Of a stretch of DNA of 64,000 bases, positions 27,671-36,360 are shown in pieces. The notes beneath the pieces were generated by a model. That model did not search any database. It was not told where the DNA came from and saw only the letters and a list, made by a program, of their open reading frames with translations. How positions within the stretch are numbered: the stretch's first letter is position 1; each line of letters opens with the position of its first letter. Made by a program: the position numbers and the translations under genes. The DNA comes from a candidate division KSB1 bacterium (GTDB taxonomy: Bacteria > Zhuqueibacterota > Zhuqueibacteria > Residuimicrobiales > Krinioviventaceae): positions 63,545 through 127,544 of the forward strand of contig JAPDQV010000006.1 in NCBI GenBank assembly GCA_034505495.1, given 5' to 3'.

Positions 27671-29806
27671 CTAAAAGTGACCTTCGACAACCAAAGCATA
27701 GTTGCGAATCTCTCCCAGAACGCGCTCGGATACGGTATAGTTGTAGTTGAGCGCGTTCCGCACCAAAAACCGGAAGAGCAACCGCTGCAGGCGAAAAGTG
27801 GCCCGAATATCGACAAGCTTCATAGCCACCCGCTCATCCAACGGGTAAACAGCCACTCTCGGAAGACGGGCAACGTAACGGTAATCTGCTTCCAGGCTGA
27901 GGCGGCGCCAATGCAGCGCCGGCGTGACGGCAGCGGTAAAGCGCGGTCTGTAAACCAACGGCTCGCCCGATTCGATTTCGCGCGGATTCATCCAAACCGC
28001 ATTGGCGTGAAGCTCAAGACGTTCCTTCCAAAGCCGAAAGCGCATCTCCGTTTCCAAGCCGTCGATGCGTGCGGCGGGTGTGTTGATGAATTGGGCCGTT
28101 AAATCGTTGAACAGCGTCGGCTCGATCAAGTGATCGAACCGATTAAAAAAACAAGCCGCTTCGAAGGAAAACCGTTCGCCGACGTTTTGTCGAAGACCGA
28201 TATCGAGCAGCGTCGACCGCTCGGGTTCCAGAGCCGGATTGGCGCGCCAACGGAAATCCGAAGAACCTGCTTCCAAAAATCGCTCGACGACCGTTGCGGC
28301 GCGAAAGGCGCGGCCGTAAGAGGCGTGCAGCACCGTGCCGGGGAACATCTGCCAGCTGAAGCCGATTTTGGGACTGATCTGCGTTTCGATCGAATCGCCG
28401 ACGAGCACATAATTATCCCACCGCAAACCGGCATTGATCTGAAGCAGCTCGCTGAGCTTCCAGATTTCCTGAATATAAGGCGACAACCCGTCGGCGGTTC
28501 GCCTGCCGTAATAGCTGGATTCGACGGCGTCAAATTTGTAATCCAGGCCGATTGCCAGACTGTGATCCGGCTTCGGCTTCCACTGCCACTGCAGTTCACC
28601 GCCCAAGCCGGCAGCCGGTGCGAATGTGCCGGACAAGTCGAACGGGATGCCCACCAGCTGCTGATTGTACGACAGCCTCACTTTAATTGCCGAGGCAGGA
28701 GAAAATAATTTATTCAAAACCGCATAGCCGACATAACCTCGGAGTCCCACAGTTTTGCCGCTATCATAGGGCGGCACCTGCAGAGCGTGGTCTTGTTCCA
28801 ACCATTGCAGAAACAAACCACGGTCTTCTTCACTGTAGGTTGAAAAAAGCGTGAGGGTCGAATTGCCCGGCAGCTGCGCATGCGCTTTTCCGGTCAAATA
28901 CCAGCGTGTGAATTGTCCGTTTTCACGGTCGCCGGTAGAAACATGCCGAGTTGCCGCCAACCGGACGCCGACGCGCCCGAACGTGTTCGACCAACTGAAA
29001 TCCGTCTTTTCATAATGGCGCAGCTCGTCGGTCCATCGCCATTGCGGCACCGAAGGGCGGTCGTACACCCCGACAGTCTGGCGAAAAGAGATCGTGTTGC
29101 CGAGGCTGGGCTGCTTGGTCCGCACGGCGATCACGCCGGAAAGGGCGCCGGAACCGTAAAGCGCCGAGGAAGCGCCCTTGGATACTTCGATGAGCTCCAC
29201 TTCGGTGATCGGGACGAGATTCCAATTGGTCTCGCCCAGGTCGCCGGTGAGCATGGGCACATCGTCCAACAGCACCAAAGCACGGCTGCCGCCCAGTCGG
29301 TTGTAGCCGGAACCGCCGCGAATATTGACTTGTTCGCCTATCAACGTCACACCGGATACATGCGTCAAAGCCTCATCGATACGGAAGGAAGCGCGGCGCT
29401 GCAGCTCTTCTTTGCTCAGCACATGAATGCTGCCGGCAGCCGAAGCCAGGATTTCCGGCTGCCGAGAACCGGTCACCACCACCTGCTCGCCGACCAAAGG
29501 CGCAGACTTGAGGGAGAACTCCAACTCCGCAGTCTCGCCGGCTGAAAGGCGAACAACGACCGTCTCCGAGCGGTAGCCGATATAAGCAGCTTTGACGCGG
29601 TATTCTCCGGGAGGCACATGACGAATGGCAAACCGCCCGTCGGCGGTGGAGCTTGAACCTAAAAACGTATTGACGATAAAAACATTAGCGCCCGGCAGCG
29701 GTCGACCGCTCTCAGCTTCGACGACGCGCCCCACGATCGTCGCCTCCTGCGCGGCGACCCGCAGCATCAACCCCATGACGATGGCACATGCCGACAGTTT
29801 GTTCAC
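27671..29806 (-). CDS. TonB-dependent outer membrane receptor (module B)
   Basis: 711 residues: signal peptide (about 1-19), carboxypeptidase-regulatory-like domain (GRVVEAESGRPLPGANV, ADGRFAIRHVPPGEYRV), TonB-box-like EQVVVTGS, plug (INVRGG-type segment QVNIRGGSGYNRLGG, LVLLDDVPMLTGDLG, GASSALYGSGALSGVI) and a barrel ending in Phe. Shared blocks with the module A receptor, for example AFRAATVVERFLE against GFRAATIVERFLE, show they are paralogues. The start is GTG at 29804-29806, supported by AAGGG six bases before it. It follows its IDHGL lipoprotein by 14 bases. Ligand unknown. Confidence 0.92.
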   Translation of the reverse strand: MNKLSACAIVMGLMLRVAAQEATIVGRVVEAESGRPLPGANVFIVNTFLGSSSTADGRFAIRHVPPGEYRVKAAYIGYRSETVVVRLSAGETAELEFSLKSAPLVGEQVVVTGSRQPEILASAAGSIHVLSKEELQRRASFRIDEALTHVSGVTLIGEQVNIRGGSGYNRLGGSRALVLLDDVPMLTGDLGETNWNLVPITEVELIEVSKGASSALYGSGALSGVIAVRTKQPSLGNTISFRQTVGVYDRPSVPQWRWTDELRHYEKTDFSWSNTFGRVGVRLAATRHVSTGDRENGQFTRWYLTGKAHAQLPGNSTLTLFSTYSEEDRGLFLQWLEQDHALQVPPYDSGKTVGLRGYVGYAVLNKLFSPASAIKVRLSYNQQLVGIPFDLSGTFAPAAGLGGELQWQWKPKPDHSLAIGLDYKFDAVESSYYGRRTADGLSPYIQEIWKLSELLQINAGLRWDNYVLVGDSIETQISPKIGFSWQMFPGTVLHASYGRAFRAATVVERFLEAGSSDFRWRANPALEPERSTLLDIGLRQNVGERFSFEAACFFNRFDHLIEPTLFNDLTAQFINTPAARIDGLETEMRFRLWKERLELHANAVWMNPREIESGEPLVYRPRFTAAVTPALHWRRLSLEADYRYVARLPRVAVYPLDERVAMKLVDIRATFRLQRLLFRFLVRNALNYNYTVSERVLGEIRNYALVVEGHF

Positions 29807-29820
29807 GTTTCGCCCTTGGT

Positions 29821-30303
29821 CTATGGAGTCACCAAAATCCAGTCGCAGACAATATCGATGTTTTCGGCGACGGGTTGATCTTTTGTCAAATAGATCGTTT
29901 TATGCTCGAACTTGAAACTGTCAGGATCAAAACCGTAAAAGCCGAATATGCGGGTATAGTCCCACGGTTGGCCGCGCTTTTTCCAAACCGCCCCGACGAA
30001 CTCGTATTTCGACAATGGAGCAGGTAAATCGTAGGCAGGCCGCGGTTGGCTCAAATCGACCGAAGTGTTGGAAAATACCGCATCGTTCAGGCTGATGTTT
30101 TCGGCGTCGAGCGTTTTGGTCAGAGCGATGATGCGGACGGCCTCGAAATAATCCGGTCGAAGCGACATGTCGGGCAGAATGACATGACCGCGAATGCGGG
30201 ACTTGCTCACCCCCAAGCCGTGATCGATTTCGCAGGCTGCTGCGGTCAAAAGAAGGACCGCAAAAGGCATTGTCTTCAAAAGACGCCATTGCCGCCGTCT
30301 CAT
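29821..30303 (-). CDS. IDHGL-type lipoprotein with a single domain (module B)
   Basis: 160 residues; family not recognised. The N-terminus has a good lipoprotein signal (FAVLLLTAAAC) followed directly by EIDHGL, the same sequence that follows the Cys of the module A protein. One beta-rich domain follows (IRGHVILPD, YDLPAPLSKYEFVGAVW) and ends DQPVAENIDIVCDW, matching VAQNVDIFVDW at the end of the module A protein. The ATG at 30303 is chosen because GGGAG lies five bases upstream; the open frame continues back into the preceding gene but without features. Located just before a TonB receptor, it is likely an outer-membrane or surface accessory protein. Confidence 0.62.
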   Translation of the reverse strand: MRRRQWRLLKTMPFAVLLLTAAACEIDHGLGVSKSRIRGHVILPDMSLRPDYFEAVRIIALTKTLDAENISLNDAVFSNTSVDLSQPRPAYDLPAPLSKYEFVGAVWKKRGQPWDYTRIFGFYGFDPDSFKFEHKTIYLTKDQPVAENIDIVCDWILVTP

Positions 30304-30389
30304 AAAAGCTCCCATGATTTCATCCATTTGACGTTTCGGAAGACGACAATGTGTACAGCCGAATTGCCTGCTCCGCTCGATATGGGGTT

Positions 30390-31277
30390 TCAGTGATGCC
30401 CGCCTTCGAACATCTTTTCTCCGGCTGTAACAGGGAACGGTAAAATATTCTGCGGCGGCGGTAAAGGACAAGTAGCGTACGGTGTAAAAACACAGGGCGG
30501 ATTGTAGGACTTGTTAAAATCGATTACGGTTTTGCCTTCGGCATCGGGGCGGGGAACGTAGAGGAAGCGACCGCCGCCGTAGGTTGACTCACCGTTGGTG
30601 GCATCCCCGAAAACGATAAAATATTCGCTTTCCCCCTGGCCGACGATATCCAGACGATATTCCTGCCCGTTCCGCACAAAAATCAGCGCGCCGGGACAGG
30701 CTTCTCGAGTCGTTTGGCCAAGGGCATTTACAACGTGAATGGTCTTGCCGCTGTCATAGGGCTGAAAACGCGCAGGAATGGCCCAAGACGGGTCAATAGG
30801 ATAGCAGTCAATACCCTTGAATCGCTTCAAGAGATCGCTTTCCGTGTCTTTTAGGCGAATGCCGAAGCGGTCGCCGCGTTTGATCACATAGAACAACAGA
30901 CTGCGATGCGTCAAAATCGTCGGCTCGCCGTCGTCGGCAATCAAAGGCAGGGTACTGACTCGTTCGCCATGACAGCGAATGTCTGCTCCTGTGGCAGCCC
31001 TCACGGTCACGGCGCCGTCGTTGAGGATAAAGACGCCTAGAAAAGGATCGGCTTTGTCGTCGGGAAAAACGAGGTCATTACCTGAATCCGAACCGAAGGA
31101 ATTTTCTCCCTCCCTCAACCAAAACAGGCCGATTAGGCTTAGCCAGCCGTCCGGCCGCTTGAGATTGTTGATGCGCTGCTGCCGCCAAGCCTCGACGCTC
31201 TGCACATAATCATCGCTGAAAAGCAGCGCTGCAAAGATCAAAATGAACAAAATGACCGTTGATCGGCTTCTTTTCAT
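30390..31277 (-). CDS. DUF1684 family exported protein
   Basis: 295 residues with an N-terminal signal segment (VILFILIFAALLFS). The body matches DUF1684 proteins: WRQQRINNLKRPDGWLSLIG, FWLREGENSFGSDSGND, YPIDPSWAIPARF and FVRNGQEYRLDIVG, ending in the conserved DFNKSYNPPCVFTPYATCPLPPPQN segment, in which a Cys and aromatic residues are strictly kept (quoted in parts: DFNKSYNPPC, YATCPLPPPQN). The family has no established biochemical role. SD AGGA lies before the ATG. It follows ade by 15 bases and precedes the module B lipoprotein by 86, so may belong to either transcription unit. Confidence 0.85.
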   Translation of the reverse strand: MKRSRSTVILFILIFAALLFSDDYVQSVEAWRQQRINNLKRPDGWLSLIGLFWLREGENSFGSDSGNDLVFPDDKADPFLGVFILNDGAVTVRAATGADIRCHGERVSTLPLIADDGEPTILTHRSLLFYVIKRGDRFGIRLKDTESDLLKRFKGIDCYPIDPSWAIPARFQPYDSGKTIHVVNALGQTTREACPGALIFVRNGQEYRLDIVGQGESEYFIVFGDATNGESTYGGGRFLYVPRPDAEGKTVIDFNKSYNPPCVFTPYATCPLPPPQNILPFPVTAGEKMFEGGHH

Positions 31278-31292
31278 TTTTCCTGCTCTACT

Positions 31293-33002
31293 CTATTCAA
31301 TAAACAGTTCGACATGCTCAAAACGATCGACGTCCACCAAACCTCGATCGGTCAACTTGAGCTGGGGAATGACCGGCAGGGCCATAAAGGAGAGCGTCAT
31401 CAAGGGGTCTTTGAGGCGGGAACCCAAATGCAGAGCCGCATCGGTCAACCGTTGCATTTGCAGGCTGACCGTCTCCAGCGGCTGATTGGACATAAGCCCA
31501 GCGATCGGCAATTCCACGGCGGCCAGCACCTCACCGTCCGCAACCGCCACCATGCCGCCGCCGATTTTATTCAAAAAGGTTACTGCTTTTAAAATGTCGC
31601 GATCATCAACGCCGACGACGATAAGGTTGTGACTGTCATGAGCAACGGAAGATGCAATCGCGCCGCGCTGAAGACCAAAACCGCGAACAAGCCCCCTTCC
31701 GATATTGCCCGATGCTCGATGCCGTTCCAGAACAAACAGCTTGAGAATATCGCGCTCGGTATCCGAAACTACGAACCCGTCTTGCGTTTTTACCTCTGCC
31801 TCGAAAGAGCGGGTAATAATCTGATCGGGCACCACTTCGATGACGCGCGCCCTGCGGCCGGCCGCCGGAATCTTGAATTCGTTACCGTCCAGCCAGCGAA
31901 TGTTGACGCTGCCGCGCAGACCGACACGGGGCCGAACCGGCGGCTCGATGACCATACGGCCGTTTTTTGCCGCCAACCGGCCGTTTTTATAAACGCAAAG
32001 TATATTGAGCGTCGAAAAATCGTCAAACACAACCAGGTCGGCCAATCGGCCCGGAGCTACGGCGCCCAGCCGGTTGAGACCGAAATACTCGGCTGTATTG
32101 AGCGTCGCCATGCGGACGGCGCTCACCGGCGGCAGCCCTTTTCGGATCGCGGAGCGGACAATGTAATTGATGTGCGCCTCGGCCAAGATGTCCTGCGGGT
32201 GGCGGTCGTCGGTGCAGAACATGATGCGACGCTCGTTCTCGGGCGTCACCAGAGGCAGCAGATCGTCCAGGTTTTTTGTTGCAGTTCCCTCACGAATCAT
32301 GATGAACATGCCGAGCCGCAGCTTTTCGCGCGCTTCTTCCACGGTCGTACACTCGTGATCCGACTGAACTCCTGCGGCGATGTAGGCATTGAGGTCTTTG
32401 CCGCTTAACCCGGGCGCATGTCCGTCTATGCGCTTGCCGTCGACAATGCGAAGCTTGTCCAACACATCCGGCTCCGCCGCCAAAACGCCGGGAAAATTCA
32501 TCATCTCTCCCAAGCCGACCACCCATCGTTCCCGCAAAAAAGGAAACAGATCAAAAGCGCGCAGCTCGCTTCCGGCGGTTTCCAAAGGCGAGGCCGGCAC
32601 GCAGGAGGAAAGGGTAAAAAAAACGTTGAGCGGGTTGTATTTACTTGACTCCATCATGTAGCGGATGCCCTCGTAGCCGAGGACATTGGCGATCTCGTGC
32701 GGATCGGCAATCACCGATGTGGTGCCGAGCGGCAGAACGGCGCGGGTGAACTGCGGCACCTCTACCATCGAGCTTTCGATGTGCACATGTGCGTCGATAA
32801 ACCCGGGCGCCGCCAAGCTGCCGTCCAAATCGACCGTCTCTTTGGCCTCATAACCGTCGCCCAAGCCGACGATAGTTTCGCCGTAAATCGCGACATCGGT
32901 GCGGATAATCTCGCCGGAAAAAACATTGACGACGCGTCCGTTTTTGAGAAGCAGGTCAACCTCTTTCTCGCCGCGCGCCGCCTGAATAATGTCCTTTAAC
33001 AT
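31293..33002 (-). CDS. ade: Adenine deaminase
   Basis: 569 residues; amidohydrolase-superfamily enzyme that deaminates adenine to hypoxanthine in purine salvage. Metal-binding motifs are intact: PGFIDAHVHIESSM and FCTDDRHPQD, with the family's DPHEIANVLG segment and C-terminal AHDSHNLIVVG block. The length is normal for Ade. It follows punA in a salvage operon, where PunA and Ade would together convert adenine and (deoxy)nucleosides to hypoxanthine and ribose-1-phosphate. The Shine-Dalgarno before the ATG at 33002 is weak. Confidence 0.95.
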   Translation of the reverse strand: MLKDIIQAARGEKEVDLLLKNGRVVNVFSGEIIRTDVAIYGETIVGLGDGYEAKETVDLDGSLAAPGFIDAHVHIESSMVEVPQFTRAVLPLGTTSVIADPHEIANVLGYEGIRYMMESSKYNPLNVFFTLSSCVPASPLETAGSELRAFDLFPFLRERWVVGLGEMMNFPGVLAAEPDVLDKLRIVDGKRIDGHAPGLSGKDLNAYIAAGVQSDHECTTVEEAREKLRLGMFIMIREGTATKNLDDLLPLVTPENERRIMFCTDDRHPQDILAEAHINYIVRSAIRKGLPPVSAVRMATLNTAEYFGLNRLGAVAPGRLADLVVFDDFSTLNILCVYKNGRLAAKNGRMVIEPPVRPRVGLRGSVNIRWLDGNEFKIPAAGRRARVIEVVPDQIITRSFEAEVKTQDGFVVSDTERDILKLFVLERHRASGNIGRGLVRGFGLQRGAIASSVAHDSHNLIVVGVDDRDILKAVTFLNKIGGGMVAVADGEVLAAVELPIAGLMSNQPLETVSLQMQRLTDAALHLGSRLKDPLMTLSFMALPVIPQLKLTDRGLVDVDRFEHVELFIE

Positions 33003-33020
33003 AGAACCGCTTTTCCCGCT

Positions 33021-33896
33021 TCATTTGTCGGTTTGCTTGTCAAACAGAGCAATGGCGGAGATTATTTCGACAAGCAGCTTCTGCAGTCTTTGGCCGGCCG
33101 ATTCGGCGGTTTGCATCACCTCTTCGTGCGTCAAAGGCTCGGCAGAGAGACCGGCTGCGGCGTTGGTGATAAGCGCCAGACCGAGAACGTTTAGATGCCG
33201 TTGACGGGCAACGATCACTTCCGGCGCCGTGGACATCGAAACGGCGTCGCCGCCCAATCGGCGCAAAGCGCGCACCTCGGCAGGCGTCTCATAGTTGGGA
33301 CCGGTCACCCAGCAGAATACTCCCCGCCGCAGCGGTATTTCCAGTTTGGCCGCCGCCTGCTCGGCCAAACGACACAAATGCGCATCGAACGGCTTTGACA
33401 TATCCGGAAAACGGGGGCCGAGCAGATTTTCCGGCCTGCCGCGCAAAGGGTTTTTGCCGGCAAAATTAATCAAATCGGCGATGAGCATCAAATCACCGGC
33501 GCGAAAATCGGGGTTGAGGCCGCCGCAGGCGGTGGTCAGAATCAAATTGCGGATACCCAATCCGGCGACGAGGTGGACGTAATAGGTCGCTTCAGCTAAA
33601 GAATAGCCTTCATAATAGTGCACGCGCCCCTGAATGCAAAGGACCGGCGCATTGAGCCGGCCGAAGATCCATCGTCCGGCATGGCCGGGCACTGTAGAAA
33701 CCGGGTAGTGCGGTATGCTGCGAACATCAATGATGACGGGCGTTTGCAGCGCTTCGGCGACTCCTCCCATGCCGGAACCCAAAACCACAGCCGCTGAGGG
33801 AGTCTGCGGAATCAGCGGCCTTAAGAAGGCCAAAGATTCGCGAACTTTATCCTTTAATGTCATGCCTTGGCGTTCCGCCATGTCTGAAGCATTCAT
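33021..33896 (-). CDS. punA: Purine-nucleoside phosphorylase (PNP, trimeric inosine/guanosine type)
   Basis: About 291 residues; phosphorolysis of inosine and guanosine to base and ribose-1-phosphate. Diagnostic segments: VVLGSGMGGVAEAL, GRVHYYEGYS, LTTACGGLNPDFRAGDLMLI and the substrate-pocket VSMSTAPEVIVA, all of the low-molecular-weight trimeric PNP type. The ATG at 33896 is one base after the stop of the upstream transporter gene; in-frame ATGs at 33881 and 33863 are alternatives, and no strong Shine-Dalgarno decides between them. Part of the nucleoside salvage operon. Confidence 0.92.
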   Translation of the reverse strand: MNASDMAERQGMTLKDKVRESLAFLRPLIPQTPSAAVVLGSGMGGVAEALQTPVIIDVRSIPHYPVSTVPGHAGRWIFGRLNAPVLCIQGRVHYYEGYSLAEATYYVHLVAGLGIRNLILTTACGGLNPDFRAGDLMLIADLINFAGKNPLRGRPENLLGPRFPDMSKPFDAHLCRLAEQAAAKLEIPLRRGVFCWVTGPNYETPAEVRALRRLGGDAVSMSTAPEVIVARQRHLNVLGLALITNAAAGLSAEPLTHEEVMQTAESAGQRLQKLLVEIISAIALFDKQTDK

Positions 33897-33897
33897 T

Positions 33898-35502
33898 CTA
33901 AATAAGCATCCCGGCAATCGAAGCGGTCATCCAGGAGACGAGGGCGCCGCCGATCATGGCGCGCAGAGCAATGCGCGACAGCTCTGAGCGTCGATTTGGG
34001 ATCAGCGCGCCGATGCCTCCCAATTGAATGCCGATGGACGAAAAATTGGCAAACCCGCACAGCGCATAGGTGGCAATGGTGATCGAGCGCGGCGACAACA
34101 TCCCCTGCCGAATCGCCTCGCTCAACTGCGCATAACCGACGAATTCGTTGACCGCGATCTTGACGCCGAGAAGGTTGCCGACGTCAAGCGCCTCTTTCCA
34201 GGGCACGCCAATTAGAAAGGCGATAGGTGAAAACAGCGTGCCTAAAAGCGATTTTAAACTGCCCGGGAAAATGCCCGAAAACTGTTGTGCTTGAGCGTTG
34301 TAGGCGCCGCCCAGCAGTCGGCCGTCGATCCATTTATCGGCAAAACCCAGCAATAGATCAACAAAAGCGATCAGCGAGATGAAGGCGATGAGCATGGCGC
34401 CGACATTGACGGCCAGTTTCAGGCCGTCGGTGACGCCGCGCGCCGCGGCATCGAGCAGATTATCAGCGCGCCCCACATCCGGTATATTGACGTCTCCCGC
34501 CGTTTTTGAATGCTGTGTCTCCGGCAGGAGAATTTTCGCCATCACTAATGAGGCCGGCGCCGCCATGACGCTGGCGGCGATCAAATGCGCCGGGCTGATG
34601 CCCATGCGAATGTAGCCGGCCATCACTCCGCCGGCAATGGTGCCGAAACCGCCGACCATGACGGCGTGCAGTTCCGAAATCGTCATTTCTTCCAGAAACG
34701 GCTTGATCAGCAGCGGCGCTTCGGTTTGGCCGACAAAAACGTTGGCTGAACAGGAAAGCGTTTCGGCACCGCTCGTGCCCATGGTCCAACGCATAAAAGA
34801 GGCCATCGCCTTGACCACGGCCTGCATGATGCCGAGATAATAGAGAATGGACATGCAGGCCGAAAAAAAGATGATCGTCGGTAAAACCGAAAAAGCAAAC
34901 TGAAATCCGAATCCAGGCCAGGCATCGGACTGGGGCGTAAAATATTCGGTCTTGACCAAATTGCCGAAGAGAAACTCGCTTCCTTTATCGGTCAAACGCA
35001 GAAACCGTTCCACATAGACGGCCAATCTGACGAGTACGGCGTCGCCGTAAACGCCCTTGCCGATCATCATTCCAAGGCAAAGGATCAGCAAAATTGAAAA
35101 CAAAATTCGCCCCAGTTTCGGTGCTTTTCTAATCCAAGCATAGAAAAGACCAAGAGCGGTCAATCCAAGAATGATGCTCATATATCCCGCCTTTTCGAGC
35201 CCGACGGCAACCGCCGTTCCTATACCTGCACCTGCCAACCCGACGGCAACCTTGATTGCCAAGCGGTGTGCGGGCTGCGCGAAAGACAGCTCTTGACGAT
35301 AGAGGTAGGCGACGATCAGGCTGAAGAAGAGAAACGTGCCGATCCACGAGACGACAGAACGGCTGAGAATGACGGCGGCAAACAGCATTTGCAGGCTCAT
35401 TCCCCAGATGATTACACGCGGTCGTACAGCGCGGCGATTGGCGGATAAAAGAAAGGCGATGCCGAGAATAGTTACAAGTCCCAGAATACCGATAAAGCGC
35501 AT
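33898..35502 (-). CDS. Concentrative nucleoside transporter (NupC/CNT family)
   Basis: Inner-membrane cation/nucleoside symporter, 534 residues with roughly 11-13 helices. Core motifs include FVGQTEAPLLIKPFL and GTIAGGVMAGYI in the transport domain and NEFVGYAQL towards the end. It carries extra N-terminal helices compared with about 400-residue E. coli NupC and is closer in size to longer Bacteroidota and vertebrate-type CNTs. The ATG at 35502 is chosen: GAGG lies six bases upstream, a typical membrane N-terminus starts there, and tdk ends at 35510. It supplies substrate to PunA, Ade, Tdk, Udk and Cdd encoded around it. Confidence 0.92.
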   Translation of the reverse strand: MRFIGILGLVTILGIAFLLSANRRAVRPRVIIWGMSLQMLFAAVILSRSVVSWIGTFLFFSLIVAYLYRQELSFAQPAHRLAIKVAVGLAGAGIGTAVAVGLEKAGYMSIILGLTALGLFYAWIRKAPKLGRILFSILLILCLGMMIGKGVYGDAVLVRLAVYVERFLRLTDKGSEFLFGNLVKTEYFTPQSDAWPGFGFQFAFSVLPTIIFFSACMSILYYLGIMQAVVKAMASFMRWTMGTSGAETLSCSANVFVGQTEAPLLIKPFLEEMTISELHAVMVGGFGTIAGGVMAGYIRMGISPAHLIAASVMAAPASLVMAKILLPETQHSKTAGDVNIPDVGRADNLLDAAARGVTDGLKLAVNVGAMLIAFISLIAFVDLLLGFADKWIDGRLLGGAYNAQAQQFSGIFPGSLKSLLGTLFSPIAFLIGVPWKEALDVGNLLGVKIAVNEFVGYAQLSEAIRQGMLSPRSITIATYALCGFANFSSIGIQLGGIGALIPNRRSELSRIALRAMIGGALVSWMTASIAGMLI

Positions 35503-35509
35503 GCAGACC

Positions 35510-36088
35510 TCACTCGTTGGTTGTTTCGTCCTGGAAAACCTCATGACAGAAGCGGCAACGCGCCTCATAAAGGTCGGCCGCACCTACGAGTACCCGTTCA
35601 GAGCGCTTTGCCAGCCGCTGCGTACGGCCCGCCGGACTGCCGCATTTGACGCAGATCGCTAAGGTTTTGGTGATATATTCCGCCACCGCCAAAAGCTGAG
35701 GAATCGGCTCGAAGGGCTTGCCCATATAATCCTGATCGAGACCCGCGACGATGACGCGTTTGCCGCTGTCGGCCAGCTTTTGGCAAACATCGACCAATGA
35801 AAGATCGAAAAACTGCGCCTCATCGATGCCGACCACATGTGCATCCTGCGCCTTTTCCAAGATCTCTTCGGCGGAAGAAACGGAAATGGAGGGAATTCTC
35901 TGGGCGCTGTGTGAAACGATGTGGCCGGTTGAATACCGATCGTCGATCAAAGGTTTAAAAGTCGCCACTTTGAGCCGGGCGATTTCGGCGCGACGCAATC
36001 GGCGAATAAGTTCTTCCGATTTGCCGCTGAACATGGGACCGCAGATCACTTCGATCCATCCCATGTCTCGCGGTACGATGCTCAACAT
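35510..36088 (-). CDS. tdk: Thymidine kinase (type II, zinc-containing)
   Basis: 192 residues; phosphorylates (deoxy)thymidine with ATP. P-loop [15 protein letters not shown] near the N-terminus, Walker B/DE-like GIDEAQFFD with the catalytic Glu, and a zinc ribbon from [13 protein letters not shown] and CRFCHEVF. The start at 36088 has AGGAG seven bases upstream. Immediately upstream of the nucleoside transporter (7-base gap), within a salvage operon. Normal length, all key residues visible. Confidence 0.95.
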   Translation of the reverse strand: MLSIVPRDMGWIEVICGPMFSGKSEELIRRLRRAEIARLKVATFKPLIDDRYSTGHIVSHSAQRIPSISVSSAEEILEKAQDAHVVGIDEAQFFDLSLVDVCQKLADSGKRVIVAGLDQDYMGKPFEPIPQLLAVAEYITKTLAICVKCGSPAGRTQRLAKRSERVLVGAADLYEARCRFCHEVFQDETTNE

Positions 36089-36111
36089 GCCTTTCTCCTT
36101 TCAGCAAAACT

Positions 36112-36327
36112 TTAATGTTTGAACAATCGAATGAACAGAGTTATCAACAGAGAGACTATCAGGCCGGTAGCGATGGGAAAGTAAAACACAAAATTTTCCC
36201 TGCGGATGAGGATGTCGCCTGGAAGGCGGCCAATCCGCAGGCCGAACCGTTCGAAAAGAAACAGCAAAGCACCCGCAAAAGTCAACAAAACACCTACGGT
36301 CATCAACAGCTTACCAATGTTTTGCAT
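36112..36327 (-). CDS. DUF2905 family small membrane protein
   Basis: 71 residues, two hydrophobic helices (about 5-28 and 45-68) flanking a loop with RIGRLPGDILIRRENFVFYF, which is the conserved DUF2905 signature. Function unknown for the whole family. The start is the ATG at 36327 with GAGG six bases upstream; an in-frame GTG four codons earlier overlaps that Shine-Dalgarno. Located between an esterase and tdk with short gaps, so co-transcribed. Confidence 0.88.
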   Translation of the reverse strand: MQNIGKLLMTVGVLLTFAGALLFLFERFGLRIGRLPGDILIRRENFVFYFPIATGLIVSLLITLFIRLFKH

Positions 36328-36360
36328 GGCATGCCTCACTTTTTGCAGTTCAATTTTGTT

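Noticed and set aside
20025..30303. SusCD-type polysaccharide utilisation locus
   Set aside because: The two receptors have the right N-terminal domain, but no SusD-like lipoprotein or glycan-degrading enzyme lies in the modules; the lipoproteins are small and unrelated to SusD by eye.
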